Below, in pieces: positions 49,799 through 62,780 of a stretch of DNA of 64,000 nucleotides. The position numbers and the translations under genes were made by a program. The notes under the pieces were generated by a model. It was not told where the DNA came from. It did no database searches and worked only from the letters and a program-made list of their open reading frames with translations. Every line of letters starts with the position of its first letter. The stretch's first letter is position 1. This DNA is from Ottelia alismoides (taxonomy: Eukaryota; Streptophyta; Magnoliopsida; Alismatales; Hydrocharitaceae): contig JAZKJV010010526.1 of NCBI GenBank assembly GCA_037367405.1, positions 646,501-710,500 on the forward strand. Direction: 5' to 3'.

Positions 49799-51560
49799 TC
49801 CAGGATCAGATAGAGCTGATTTTTATTTTTGGACTTTTTTTATTTATTCAATGCAGAAGGAAATGGCATGGAATCAGAAGAACATTCAAATTCTCATTTT
49901 GATTATTAAAATACAATCCCCATGTACATTTGGACAACCAGAATCAGTCTGTACAATGTTATCCAAAATAAGTGTAGAAGAAATAAAATCCAAAATAGGA
50001 TGGTCTACTGCTGGTGTAGAAGAAGAATCCACGACTGGTGTGTTCTCTCTCTCTCTCTGCTGACGGTGAACAACATCTGATTGGTGAAGATGAAGGTGGT
50101 GATGGTGAAGAAGAAGATGGTGAAACTCCATGCTCAGGTACTGCTACGTTGAGTCTCTATACTGATGGTGAAGAAGATGATGTGGAAGGAGAAACTCTCT
50201 CACTAGCTTGATCTCCCAATCCCAACGGATGTGAAGGCAGTGAAAATATCCTACCACTCCTGAGATGAATGGTGCCAAACAAACATGTAAAATCAAGGGC
50301 CATATCTACCTTGGTTGTGGATGGATCATGGCGACCCGATCCTTGTGTCTAAAGTTGTTGGTATTGGCTTTGACCTATGCTGGAATCAATGTCTAAGTAG
50401 TAGTCAGGTCATCTATCCTCTGAGTAAGATCATTCATGTTCTTCATCAATAATGCTAACTGATCAAGTGATGGATTCACCGACGGTGCCTCAAGATGCTC
50501 AATGATAGGTTGTCGCTGAGACTGGCAGTGAAGAGGTTATTGGTATTGATACTGCTGATAATGAGGAGGAGGATGTGAAATATTGTCTATACGATGCAAA
50601 CTGTTGCTGATGGTAAAGATTGTAGGAAATATGCGGGCTGCATATGTTGCTAGCCATGTCTCTAGTTCTGGAACTGAGGTGGAGACAATAAGTAAGGTTG
50701 GAACTACTGGTGCCGGTACTACTGATGTCTTCTTCCCTGAAACGGGTGGGCAGATCTCTGACCATTATGTGAACCCAACTGGCCTTGCCATGACAGGCAA
50801 GGATGGTTATGCTCTCAGTCAAACCCGATACCATTCACCTACTGAATGATATCTGGAGACTACTGCTCAGAAATGTATGGGCCCTCCTGCTGGTACGGTA
50901 TAATCTGATGTGAATGATGCGGAACCTAGTTAGGAGTCTGCACGTAATAAACATGTTGAACTGTGGATGGTCCTTCGGTACTTTGCTGGGTGGAAGTGGA
51001 AGAAGTCTGCTCCCAGGCAGAAGTATTGGTTGCTTCACTCATACTCTGGAATGCGCTAATCGTACTCACAAGAAGCTCCAGATGCTTTGTTATCTCATCT
51101 AGCTTATCCAGGTTCTTTGTCCTCTATTCGATCACTTGGAGCTTCTCCAGCTCCTTGGACCGTTTTTCAACTATACCTATTTTGGATAGGTGATTTCCTA
51201 TTATGGTCAGATCAGAATTTTCCACCCTATCCACTTCATGTGATGCTATAATGTTGACAACCTTGTGGGGAATGGGAGGAGAAGCGACGAGATGCTTCTG
51301 GAAAGTACGCGAAGAAGAAAGAGCTGTAGAGCTCTCTGCCATCACCTCAAAAATCTGGTATAGGGCATCGTCGTCCTTATTGAAGTGACTACCCCCACAA
51401 TTGACATCAACCAGCTTCTGGTTCTCGTGACTCAAGCTCCCAAAGAATTTTTGCGCAAGGTTTGTCTTTGGAATATCGTGATAGGGGGCACTTCTCTATT
51501 CAATCTTTGAATCTTTCCCATGCCTCATGAATAGACTCATGGGACATTTGGGTGAAGTTT
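49799..51560 (-). pseudogene. Gypsy D gag C-terminal region and gag-protease linker
   Basis: Minus-strand frames: 51435-51124 (MSHENQKLVDVNCGGSHF start, then a charged tail), 50834-50499 (Ser/Tyr/Gln-rich low complexity) and 50131-49886 (His-rich start). No CCHC zinc knuckle can be seen; a C-poor, Q/Y/S-rich gag tail is what remains. Broken by frameshifts. Confidence 0.65.
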
Positions 51561-51571
51561 GATATCGATGA

Positions 51572-52192
51572 TCACATTTGATTGAGGCATTCAAGTGGGT
51601 AGTATTTGCTTAGAAAAGCAGACCTCAACTCTTCCCATGTAGTGACAACTTTTCCTAAATGATTTACCCAATATAGGGCATTGTCCATCAACCTGAAAGG
51701 AAACGTCATCATCTTCACTACCTCTAACGGGATGTTAGGGTAATGGATCATGTTGCATATGCGATCGAATTGTTGGAGGTGTACATATGGTTCTTCATTG
51801 ATATTTATGTGAAATATGGGGAGTAATTCAAAAATAATGGGCTCAAGCTCAAAATATCCATGAATTGTAGGAATTTGAATCCACTTATTTGTCTTTCCTG
51901 CTCCAGGATTATAGGATTCTCTAAGTGAGATCTTAGCCACCAGCTCTACAGGCTACTCTCCCCCATTCCCACCTCCTCCATGGTTTCTATCCTCCTCTCT
52001 CCTGTCTTGCCTCAGCTCGAGAATCATTTCTCTCAATGTAGCTTGAAAGTCAGCATGTTCTGTCAATTGAGCTTGAATGGACTGAATGGAGGCTAACATG
52101 GTACTATTGATCTTGGTCTGCTCAGTCATGGAACCTTTTCTCTTAGGTAGCATCAAGTGTGCTGTCTTGATTTCTGCATGTGTGAACTGCAC
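51572..52192 (-). pseudogene. Gypsy D gag (retrotransposon gag domain)
   Basis: Two minus-strand frames. 52192-51953 encodes an N-terminal piece with a coiled-coil-like Gln/Leu-rich stretch and a Gly-rich end (NHGGGGNGGE). 51940-51572 encodes the gag core, with PTIHGYFELEP, EEPYVHLQQFDRICNM, FPFRLMDNALYWV and TTWEELRSAFLSKYYP. These match the plant gypsy gag pattern DPxxHLxxFxxxC...LKxxAxxWxxxLxxxxxTTWxxLxxxFLxxYFP. Gag forms the virus-like particle. Closest in style to Athila gag. Broken between the two frames. Confidence 0.9.
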
Positions 52193-53865
52193 TGGATTAG
52201 TCTACAGGAATGGAGTCCTAAATTATAGTTCAAGATTAGAGTCAATCTTAAACAATGTATTTATTAATGAGGTGAATAGTAAAGATGACCGATTTGGAAT
52301 GTGGAATGGCTCCGCAAAGTTCGAACTAGAAATGCTCCAATCCTATATCTTTGATATGAAGAGGCGAGATGTGAGAACACAAAGGTCAGCCAAGAAGAGA
52401 ATGAGAAAAAGGCACGAAGGGCACAAAAGGATCTCTAGCACTAGCAATCAAGCATAATACAAACCTTCAATTCCACAATAGAACTCAAGTGGAGACCATA
52501 AGAGTTCAGTCTTTTATCTTTTCAGTTTTAATTGATGATAAATTAAATTTTGTACAAGAGTTTGCGAGCTGTTAGGTGTCGGTATTTTCCTAAAGACTGG
52601 CCTGAATTCTTACGACTAGTTGCATTTCCATTCATCCAATATGGGTGTAAGTACGGACTATAAAATGGCTACCTGTGTTCTTAAAGACGGTGCCATACAC
52701 AGTATCCTTTAAACCACTCACTCTGTTAAGGGAAGTACGATACGTGAACCGGCTACCCGTGTTGCCTCACTAAGAAGTAGCTAATCGTTTTGTTAGAATC
52801 AGTAGTCTAAATGAAAATTTGGATCTTGGCTCTATCCTAGTGTTTGTCTCTCACTCATTCTGCAAGTAAATTCAAATAATGAGGGGGTTATTCTCCCCAA
52901 AATAGTGATGATTGTCCTTACGTTTAGTTTTAGGGTCGAGTATTCTTTAGCAGTCTTGGTTTTATATAGTTATCACATCTTTGGGTTTTTTTTCAATGAA
53001 TCGACTACTAAATTTCCAATTTACTTTTTAGATTATGTGAATGAAAACAAGGGAGGAAGTCGGAAATGCCAATGCATATTGAAATTCAATGATGCATGCA
53101 GGGGATAAGAGATGCGTACGTTATCGCCACTACTCTACATGCAGAGTGATCCGCACAGAATTTAAATACATAAAATAAACTAACGAATATGATGCACGAG
53201 AAATGTCCTAGCAATAACTTCTATTAATGGGCAAGAACCAATTAATTTGACTTAGTTTAGATTACGCTCTACTGTATAGGTGCAAAAAAATCTTATTTAA
53301 GGCTTTGGACCTAATCGATTACTTGGCTCAAGCATGTTAATAAAGCATATCACTAAGGGCTCAAGCACATAAAATTATGTGAAATAAAGAAAAATAAGGT
53401 GATGAAAACAAAATAGGTGAGGTCCCCCAAGTGCACCGGCACTTAATGAAACATAACCCACACACACAAGTATATAATAACCTTTTACAAGAATTTTGAA
53501 TGTATAAAATGCTAAGAACTATCTATGCATATTGCTCTAAATGATTGGTCTCCTCCAAATCTACTTCTCCTCCTACCCTCTCCTGTAGCTCGGTGAAGAA
53601 TAAAGTTGCCCATTCTTCATTTGGGTGCGTCGACGCTCCAAAGAATGTTGTCCTCGCTCGTCAGGCCATCACCAGAAAATGGAAATACAAGAATGTGTAA
53701 GATACACAGTTATATAAATATGTGCAAAAATAATAGAAATGAATAAAGTTAATATGGACAATGAAATGAATGTAGAAAAATATAAACAAGGAATAAGGAA
53801 GAAAACAAGTAAAAACAACCTAAAATAATAGGTCAAAAGAAAAACCTAACTACCCTCGTCGTGCC
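52193..53865 (-). other. 5' leader of gypsy D
   Basis: 1.7 kb between the primer site and gag with no assignable frame. It is AT-rich near 52900-53400 and GC-richer near 53430-53660. Frames on the + strand (52086-52457, 52905-53108) match nothing I know. Confidence 0.6.
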
Positions 53866-53883
53866 TCCTCAACAACGGTACCA
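53866..53883 (-). other. Primer-binding site of gypsy D (tRNA-Asp type)
   Basis: TGGTACCGTTGTTGAGGA on the minus strand. It differs at a few positions from the tRNA-Asp complement, as expected for its age. It lies two bases from the LTR. Confidence 0.85.
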
Positions 53884-56281
53884 TTTGTTGAACAACGATT
53901 CAGGATTTTAAATATTGAAATTAATGCGTGATGTTGTTGCAACCCTAAAAATCCGTCAATAAAAATTTATTCAAATCTCAAGCAAAAATCAATGACTAAA
54001 ATGTAGCAAGAGAAAATTGCTATTTAATTCACTTGTATATCCAACAGGATCGAACTCAGGGAGGCTACAAAAATCATAAGGGTCATTCTATGCAATGAAA
54101 AATCAAATGAAAAGAATCAAGGAATCTCTATGGATACTATGCTTTATTTTTGTATTTTTTTATTTTGTTTTTTTATGGAATTTTAATTATAAATTTTTAT
54201 TTGGTTTTATAATTTAATTTTTTTATTTATAAATTTAGTAATGATTTTTTATTTTTAAAAATAATGGAATAATTAAAGAAAAATAAACATAATCAACCAA
54301 TCTTTTTATTTTTTTCACATATATAAAAATATTTGAAAAATTAAATTAAATTATTTTGGGTTTTTGATAATTTTTTAATCTTTTTGTGATTTTCCACAAT
54401 TTTTAAAGTTTTTAAATAAATAAAAAACATGGAAAAAATTAAATAGAAAGTAAAATGGATGTTTTTGGATTTTTGAAATAACAAATAACGTCAAAAATGG
54501 GTGAAATATATACAGAATGAAAGGGAATCTTTTATGTTTTCCAGAAAGCCATTTTATGGCTTTTTTTAAATTTAAAATATTTTTAATTTATTTTTAATGT
54601 TTTAAGAGTTTTATGCTTTTTATGCTTTTTATGAGGAATACGAAATGGAAAATTTTGACAGAAATTAAAATAAATCGAAAGAAGCAAACATGATTCTTTG
54701 GAATTTTTTGAAAGATTTTTATAATTTTTATTTATTTTTGGATACAAATAGGGAATTTTATAAGGTTTTTGAATTTTCAAAAATATAAAATAATGAAAAT
54801 GTTAAATGCAATTTATGGAAACAATATATATGTAACAAGAGGCTATATGAATTTTTGTAGAATTTTTAAAGGAGTTTTAATTTTTTTATTTGATTTTTAA
54901 TATGCAAAATAGATGCGGACTCACAGGGATTTAAACGCTAATATTTAATTTTACAGACTAAATAAAACAAATAAATAAATCATGAGTGAAAATATTCAAA
55001 AAAACCCAGGAAAGCTCATGCGCAAGCACGTAACGGGCACTAGAATGGACTAGAATGTAAATACAATAATTTTAGGGTCCAAATAAATACTCAAAACTGT
55101 AGACAATTTCTTGCAAATTACCTAAGTCACGTGTTACACACTGATAAATCTCCATTTCATCACCTTTATTCTATCATTTTGTCTTAAAAATACTAGTAAA
55201 TACATGTAAATACCCTTAATTCATGCATTTTAGCATTCATGTATTATTGTGTAAATAGTGTATAAAAAGGTTTTTAATGCCAAAATTATAGAATAAAGAA
55301 AATAAAAGAAAAAGAATAAAATATTGAAGATATTTTATGACCCTAAACCCTGAGACCTAGGCATCTTGATGACTAGGTCGATAAGGAATAAAACAAGGGG
55401 GAGATAAGGGCAAAAAATACCAATAAAAATCCATTTTATTTATTCCTTTTAATTCATTTTGGGACCTATTTTTAGTTCCACTTTTTATCCCTCAAATAAA
55501 GAAACTTTGTACGTGCATGTTGTAGATAATGATATATAGAAAAATAAAAATTGATTTCATACAAAAATAATATATAAAATAAAGTTTCTGATCTGAATAA
55601 AATCCCAAAACCCTAACTTCCCTGACCCATATCTCTCAAATAAAAATCAAAATATATCAAAATCACCTTTAATAGTACATAACTTTTAATAACCTATTTA
55701 GTAAAGGTGATTTTATATTTTTTGGAGTTAAGGTGCGGAAGTTAGATTTTGGACCCCTATTGTATAGTATACTCGATTAACATATTCATTTTATTTATTC
55801 TTTATTATTTTTATAATTTTACATTTTCATAATTTTGTAAATATTATTTATAGTATATGCACATATTAAACCTAAAATAAAACACTAATGAAAACATTAA
55901 AATAAAAACAATAATACATAGGTAAAATACCTATACATTTTGCTTATAGAATAAATACACCTATTTATTTATTTATATATTATATCATAAAAATATAATA
56001 AAAATATATTAAATATCCAAAAATAAGTTATAAATATTTGAATTAATAAACTAAATTAATAAAATAAAAAATACAAAATAAAAATAAAAGATCTTAAAAA
56101 CATAGGTAAAAATACCTATATATAATCCCTAAAAAGCAACTTGTAATTAACAAGCCCAAAGAAATAAAAAAAACCATAATAAAATACTTTAGAAAATAAT
56201 AAATAACTTTTATTTTATAACCTAAAATTAATAAAATCAAATATTTTTTATGATCTTCTAATTAATTTCTAGCAGGTTTTT

Positions 56282-56309
56282 CCTGGTTGGTCCACGTGGA
56301 CCAACCAGG
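56282..56309. promoter_or_regulatory. Perfect 28 bp palindrome centred on a G-box
   Basis: The half-site CCTGGTTGGTCCAC is followed by its exact reverse complement, giving CACGTG at the centre. It is 11 bp from the inverted W-box pair and upstream of the TATA-like box in H. Confidence 0.85.
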
Positions 56310-56320
56310 TGGCAAAGAGG

Positions 56321-56337
56321 GTTGACCGCGGGTCAAC
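56321..56337. promoter_or_regulatory. Inverted W-box pair in solo LTR H
   Basis: GTTGACC-GCG-GGTCAAC, with the same arms and 3 bp spacer as 15318-15334 in G. Confidence 0.6.
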
Positions 56338-56540
56338 ACTCTGACCCACCTCCTACAGCTGTCAGACCTAGTTTTGACCTCTACTTCTCGATTTTCCCCG
56401 AAGATCTACGCGTCCATTGGGTTGGTTTTGTTTTGAATTTTTCTTCCTCGATGTTTGACGATTCACGCGCGTAGCTCTCCTTGGGCTATGGATCACTAAG
56501 GCGCTTGATGCACCTCGGTTTCTCATCGCCAGGTTCACCT

Positions 56541-56548
56541 GTATAAAG
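56541..56548 (+). promoter_or_regulatory. TATA-like box of solo LTR H
   Basis: GTATAAAG, 204 bp downstream of the W-box pair; G has 207 bp between the same elements. Confidence 0.5.
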
Positions 56549-59500
56549 TGTCACCTTCGACCAAATTTGAAAAATGATCCCTCTTCTGCCATTTTTCTCT
56601 AGTTTTAAGATCTCAAACCTCTTCCCGATGACAGTAGGAGAGCCTAGCGGGTCTTCTCACAACTTTTGGTATCGAATCGAGGTCGGTCCAGCAGGTCCGT
56701 CGTTGCCGCTGGAGCTTGTTCCTCATGCGCCTCCGGTGAACTTCACTCCTCTTTCTTCCTTTGTTTTAATTCCCTAGTGTAGGTTTAGTTTATTTATGCA
56801 TGCAATTTTATTCTATTTAGTCGCATTACCAGAAAATAGCAAAAAAATTTGGACGGCGGAGTTCCAACTCCGCCGCCCCTCTTCCCTCTATTTCCGATCG
56901 TTCACTTTCCCGCCACCATGGACACCTCCATATTCCTCCTCTCTACCTTCTGATCACGCTAACGCATCTCCACCCACCTTGCTCTCACAAAGAGCAAGGT
57001 CGTTGCTTCTCCTCCTCAGCCGCTCGCCAGAAAGGACCACATCCACCTCACCTCTGCCTATTCCACCTCCTAGGAGCTCTGCAGAGCCCTGAATTTTTGT
57101 GCTAACATATCCCCTACAAAAAACAACAAGGAAAGAAGCATTTGTAGGGTGTCTCGAGGATAGAAAAGAGCCTCTAGGTCCAAGGCCTCGTCCGAGCTTC
57201 TGGCATGGTCCCCGATCATTTTGAGGAGCTCTACATCTTCGCCGGAGGTGCGGGAATGTTCAGAGAGCCTCAATGATGACATTGGAGGCCGAAGGAGCTC
57301 GACACGTCCAATTCAAACTCACCCAAGCGAGTTTATCGCTAGTTCATCTGCCGCCTTCTAAAGCCGTTGATCCTTCTCCCGTTCTTCGTGCTCTACAGCC
57401 CCGTTGGATGGTGTAGTGCCAGAACTATTGATCGCGCTGGGAAAGATTTATTCGTGGTCGTTCGCTGCAAAGCGACATCGTCACACGTGGTGGCACCACG
57501 TGTCAAGTGGAGCAAGGCAAGCTGTTTGATTAAGCGTAGTTAGTGGGTTAAGACTTAAACTTTCCTTTGCCTTTATTATTTTTGTAATAATTGCAAGTAA
57601 GCCCCTAGACTTTTGGTAATTACATATAGGTCTACGCTACGTCACCTCACATGACCCCCCATGTGAGGGGATAATTTAAAGGCGTGCCCCTGGAAGTTGT
57701 TGTATTGTTATTTAGTCCAGTAACTTTTTGTGCATGTTTAATATTTTTGGAAAATTTACAATTGGGCCCCAGAGCTTTATTTTATTTACAAAAGGCCCCT
57801 ACTAGTAATGTATTTTCTCTTTATTTCTTGTATTTCTTTCATATACCTACAATCTTTTAAAAAATCTATAAAAATAGACTTAGACTCTTGACTACATCTA
57901 GTTTCACGCTGATTTTTTTTTTTGCAATTTAGGACTTTTTTATTATTTATTAAAAATAAACATCCTTTTTGTCCCCATTTGCAATAGAAAACCCATAAAA
58001 AATATAAAAATATTTTGAAAAAATCGCAAATAAATATTATTTATTTATTTATTTATTGTATTCAACCTTCAGAACAAAAAACATTAAAAAGTACAAAAGA
58101 AAACTTTTAAAAAGTGAAAAGCCCTAAAAAACATTACAAATTTATAAAATTCCCGAAAATTCCAAAATACATGTTTTCTATTTTTTATTTTTATCTATAT
58201 CATTATCTAAAATTGAAATTAATTTGGAGAATTTTGGTTCTGTCTTCTAATTAATATCTCCATTTTAATTCAACCTATTAATTTTATCCTTTTTGGGTAT
58301 TTTTAACTTTAAAAATACACAAAAAATGCAAAAATTCTTAAAAAATAAAAAAATAGTAAAAAATTTAATAAAAGCAAACAATATTTTATTTTCTTTTTTA
58401 TGCTTATTTTTAGTAATATTTAAATCTATATTAGTACATATTGTATGTATACTCTATATATAGTCTTCTTATATAAATTAAAAGAAAAATGATATAGGAA
58501 AAATATAGAAATACAAAAAGAAAATATAAAAACAGAAAAAATAAAATCAAAATAAAATATATAAAAAAAAAATTAGAAACCTTCAAAACTTGCATCTTGG
58601 CTAAGTAGTTGAGTGATAATTTATGCTTTGATTTCATATATTGCCTGCTCTATTCCCTTGCTTCATGTGTCTGACTCCTACTTGCTTGCCATTATACGTT
58701 CTTAGTAGAGTATAATAAATTTTAACTCCTGCTCTTAATTGCTTAATTATCTGTGTGGGTTAGTTATTGAAACAATGAGAGGATTCGAGTAGTCGCCTCT
58801 ACGAGAGTGAGCCTGATTTGTCAGGAAATTATTTAGTGACTCTTATTTTCTCGTTATTCGCACGTGCTACAATTAAACCAGGACATAAATGCGATTAAAA
58901 TAAAGATGAAGGGCAAACATGTAAATGTTCAATTTATCACGGGATGATGCGTGCCCACATGAGAACTTATTTGAAAATTAAATAAAGGTAGGGGTGTAGA
59001 TGCAATTATACACTTAAATGACATGGTACGAGGAGTGGCTATAATGCTTTGTAGAACATATCGAACGGTGGAGGTTGCTCATGCGTCAATGGCTTCGATC
59101 AAATCTGGAGGCCTTAATAAACGGTCGAGCTTTGGGGCAACTTCAACGATTGAGATCGCAACTAGGACAAATGTTCTCGATCATGCGGTGTTGCATATCC
59201 CTGGAAGAATTGGGAAGCACAAGGCATCCAACAAACTTCGATCAAACAAATCTTGGTCGTCCTCCGCCTGAATCAGCTGCTAAATGGTGGAACATCTTCC
59301 TGAACTCCTCCCGTATCGATCAACAAGAATAGTGGAGCTAGAAGATCTTCAAGCATGGATCTGGGGGTCGATTTAGCTTCAGTTGTAGGTGAAGATCTCT
59401 CACTTTGCTCCTTTACTCCGATAAATAGTCTTTAGACCTGCAAATGGAAGCTTATGCTCAGAGGTATACTCCGACCAAGAAGTTAGGTCGAAACTTAGAA

Positions 59501-61468
59501 AATAGTGAATGGATGGGGGTCTCCGGCGAAGAGTGGTCGGAGGGGATACCGAGACTCAGATCTGGAAGGATCTAAGGGTGTTCAAATGATGGAAGAGCTA
59601 GAGAAGGGTTGGTGAATGTATTGGCATGGTCAGAAATAGTCGATGATGATTGGAAATCCTCTGATTATGTAGATCGGAGGTAGAGAATGATGATCTAGCC
59701 TAGGTGATTTAGATGAAATTATAGAAAAAAAGAAGTGCTAAATCAAAGAATAACTACGTATGTTACCTAGGAAGAAGGTAGACGGGTGGATTCGCCTCGA
59801 TCTGCGATAGACGCTAGAGTGGTGGAATTACACTGTAGAAGTCTTCGGCGAACTGCTGGATCATGGCATTTGGCGATCCCTCTCAGGCTCCCGATTGGAG
59901 GATGACTCCTCTTCACTGGAGGCTATCCCCTATCACTCAATCTCGGATGAAAATGGGGCCAAAGACATATTAAACCCCTACTTGAGGTGGAAGAGTAATA
60001 TTTTAAGAGTGAATTCCAGCGTGATTGAATTCAAAAATGAGCGAGATCAGAGGCACGAACGGTTGGTGGATCTAGGACGCTAGCGATGAAGTTGAATAAC
60101 AGGGTGATAATTATGGAGAAGGGATGTGAACATTTAGTGAGTGATGCATGAGATAAAAATGGGAGAAGAACGGTGGAACACGAGATCAGCGGACGGGTAG
60201 CGGGGACCAACCAGTTAACTCGGGTCAACAGACCTAGGCTAGCAAATCAGAGGGCAGAAAGAATATTGCCAAAATAGGCTAAACGACAAAATAGAGAAAA
60301 GAGTTAAATAATTAAAGAAAAGTTCGAAAAGAAGTTATTTAATTACATAATGTAAATAAAAATGTTAATAATAGATTAAAGTTATATGATGATTTTGAAT
60401 TAATTAAATAATATATATACATGGGTTAAAATAAATACAAGGAGTTATTGATAGGTTTGTATACCTATATATACAATATTTTGATTTTTAACTAATTATT
60501 TTTACAAATATATATAAAATTTATTTTATTTATTTAAAAAAATTTACAAGGGTTTATATGGTATTTTTATTTATTTTTTAGGAATTAATTTATTAGGTTT
60601 ATTAAACAAGTATAAGAACATTATATACATGGTAATACATATACAATATATACATGATTTTATTTTTGTTGATTTTTTATTTTATAATTTTTGTTTGTAT
60701 TTTATATAAGTTAATACAATATTCACAATTATGTAAAACTAGAATATTCAAAAATATGCACAAGAAAATAAATAATAAAAATAATATACATAGTTTACAT
60801 AGGTATAATAGACAATATTACCCCGATCAGACACATTTCACATCTTAACTCTGAATTTTATTAAATCACCTCCATTGTAAAGATAATTTAATTTAGAGTA
60901 TAATGAATGTGAGTTTGATGAATTTGGAGTTTGTGCAGAGCAGATATTGATCTTGAAAGTCTGCACTTTGTGACTTTTGGAAGTGATGCAATTTACACAA
61001 TCTACACAGATTTGTGTTGTAATTATTTTTATTATTTACAAAAGAATTTTATTCATAGTTTTTAAGTAGAAATTAATTTTATTTACAAAGAATTTGGTAA
61101 TGAATAAAATAATAAAGAATGTGTGTTATAGACAATAATGTACATATGATGAATATATACACGTGACAATGAATTTTTTGGATTTTAGGCCTTATTTCCC
61201 CCCACTTCATTCCATGTCTTTCAAGTCAAATCTTGACCTACTCTTGGGGTCTGATTCAACCTGTATCAATTGCATACATATAGTCTTATATTTTCTTTAT
61301 TTATCCTTTTTTTCTTTATTTATTTTAAATTAAAATAACGATAAATATACAATATTTAAACCAAAATCAAATTTAGTAAAAGAATGAATTTAATGATATG
61401 TATACGTGTTTTATAAGGAATTTTAAGCTAAAATAAATGAATAATGATGATGAAATGCAGATTCATCA

Positions 61469-61473
61469 AAGAC
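61469..61473. other. Right target-site duplication of D
   Basis: AAGAC; see 18249-18253. It restores the Glu-Asp codons of the E reading frame. Confidence 0.65.
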
Positions 61474-62640
61474 CCACTTTTATTCAGGGGAGGAGTAGAT
61501 TTCATTTAACGTAGGTGTATTCCTTAGGAGGAGCATCATAGTGTCCTCGAGCATTGTCATTCTCTCGAATATGGTGGACACCACTCTGGAGATAGAATGG
61601 CAGTGAAAGTATTGTAGTGTTTTCTCTGGTGGTCGACACTATTTATGGACGTTGCAGCATTTGTGAAACACTGCACTGACTGTCAGAGATTGGGGGGCAC
61701 CCTTACAGCTAAAGATTACATGCCCCTGGAGTTCATTCAGATTTAAGATGTATTCAATGCTTGGGGCATCAATTTCATTGGGACTCTGTCCAAATAGTCA
61801 GGGACACGAGCACATCCTTCTTGTTGTTGACTATGTGAGTCGTTGGGTTGAAGAAATCCCCGCTCGAGATGCAGGATACCGTACAGTTTGTCGATTTTTG
61901 AGAGAGAACATCATATCACGATTCAAGATTCCGAATATACTAATATTAGATGGGGTTAGTCATTTCTAACAGAGAGGTCAAGCAATTAACAAAGGAGTAC
62001 GACATCGAGCACTAAGTCGAGTCTCCTTACCATCCCCAGACCAATGACATGGCTGAATTATCAAATAGGGAAATCAAGACGATCCTGCAGAAGCTTGTGA
62101 AGCCAAGTAGAAAGAATTGGTCCCAACTCTTCATCTTTGTCCTTTAGGCATACAGATTCTCTTACAAGGGGCATGTCATCCTACCGTCTTGTGTATAGAA
62201 AGCCATGCCATCTTCCTGTGGAACTGATCCACAAATCATTATGGACAGTCAATACAACTTGGACTCACTAAAAGGAGGCTAGAAAAGAAAAAGGGGATCT
62301 GAACAAGCTCCTAGAATTCTGAGACTATGCTTATGATAACACATTGATGTATAAGGAGAAGGTTAGGCACTGGCATGATCGTCACATTAGATGAAAGACC
62401 TTTGAGACAAGACAAAAAGTGGGGCTATTTGATGCAAAGTTGAAGATATTTCAAGGCAAATTTAAGAGTAAATGGACAGGGCCATTCAAAGTGCAAGAAG
62501 TGTGTGATAATGGAAGCATTTGATATCATATATGTCGCCTGCTATAGAACCGTTCATCATCAACAGTTAGCTAATGATGCCATACCTTGAGCATGATACT
62601 TTCATGGTCGTTGTTGACGATGTCCAAGTGATATGCATTG
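61469..62640 (+). pseudogene. Gypsy E integrase
   Basis: It resumes E after D, starting in DPLLF. The zinc finger has an H-H pair (HSLEYGGHHSG) and a C-C pair (HCTDCQRLGG). The catalytic core has AWGINFIG, in which the first catalytic Asp is Asn (near 61762). An open frame at 61748-61969 runs on to VDYVSRWVEEIPA and LILDGVSHF with the second Asp. AELSNREIKTILQKLV near 62050-62100 keeps the Glu. The C-terminal KSKWTGPFKV block (62466-62495) and a VNxxxLxxYL-like end follow. Stops and shifts are frequent. Confidence 0.92.
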
Positions 62641-62780
62641 AAAAGCATCCACAACCTCAGCAGCATCGAAAGATTCAGATAATGTCACTCAAAAACTCTT
62701 CCTTTAGTTTTAAGTTTTTCTTCTTTCTTCTTTTCTGTTGAATTTTCTATTTTCTGCTTTATTTTCCTCATTCTTTGCCT

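Larger units (their letters stand above)
55142..58858 (+). repeat. Solo LTR H (Athila-type) inside the D 5' LTR
   Basis: About 3717 bp in plus orientation, starting TGATAAATCTCC. Its first 300 bp match the reverse complement of the G LTR end. It interrupts the D LTR at a point where the left LTR is continuous. Probable duplication: CACAC at 55137-55141 and CGCAC at 58859-58863; the right end is uncertain by a few bases because the terminal CA has decayed. There is no internal region, so it is a solo LTR. A GC-rich block lies at 56270-57500, with AT-rich DNA on both sides. Confidence 0.85.
18254..61468 (-). mobile_element. Gypsy element D (giant Athila-type), with nested B, C and H
   Basis: A minus-strand Ty3/gypsy element. 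Removing B (with C) and H leaves about 18.2 kb: LTRs of 3864 and about 3861 bp and an internal region of about 10.5 kb. Gene order in element sense is gag (52192-51572), protease (49798-49304), RT (27283-26419), RNase H (26330-25860), integrase (25628-24421), then a long 3' region. No envelope-like frame was recognised. One aligned stretch of about 100 bases in the LTR pair (18431 and 54071) differs at about 15%, so D is old. It lies in the RNase H-integrase linker of E. Confidence 0.9.
53886..61468 (-). repeat. 5' LTR of gypsy D, split by solo LTR H
   Basis: The two parts, 53886-55141 and about 58859-61468, align with 18254-19513 and 19514-22117 of the left LTR. It starts TGTTGAAC and ends ATTCATCA. 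The GC-rich block is at about 59000-60250. A decayed W-box pair (GGGTCAAC with GTTAAC) is near 60216-60230. Confidence 0.9.

Noticed and set aside
52086..52457. 123-codon plus-strand frame
   Set aside because: It overlaps the D gag N-terminus and leader in antisense and has no recognisable domain.
56574..57092. Frames in the GC-rich part of solo LTR H as a host gene
   Set aside because: They lie inside a solo LTR, are Pro/Ser-rich by composition and match no family; at best part of an LTR leader.
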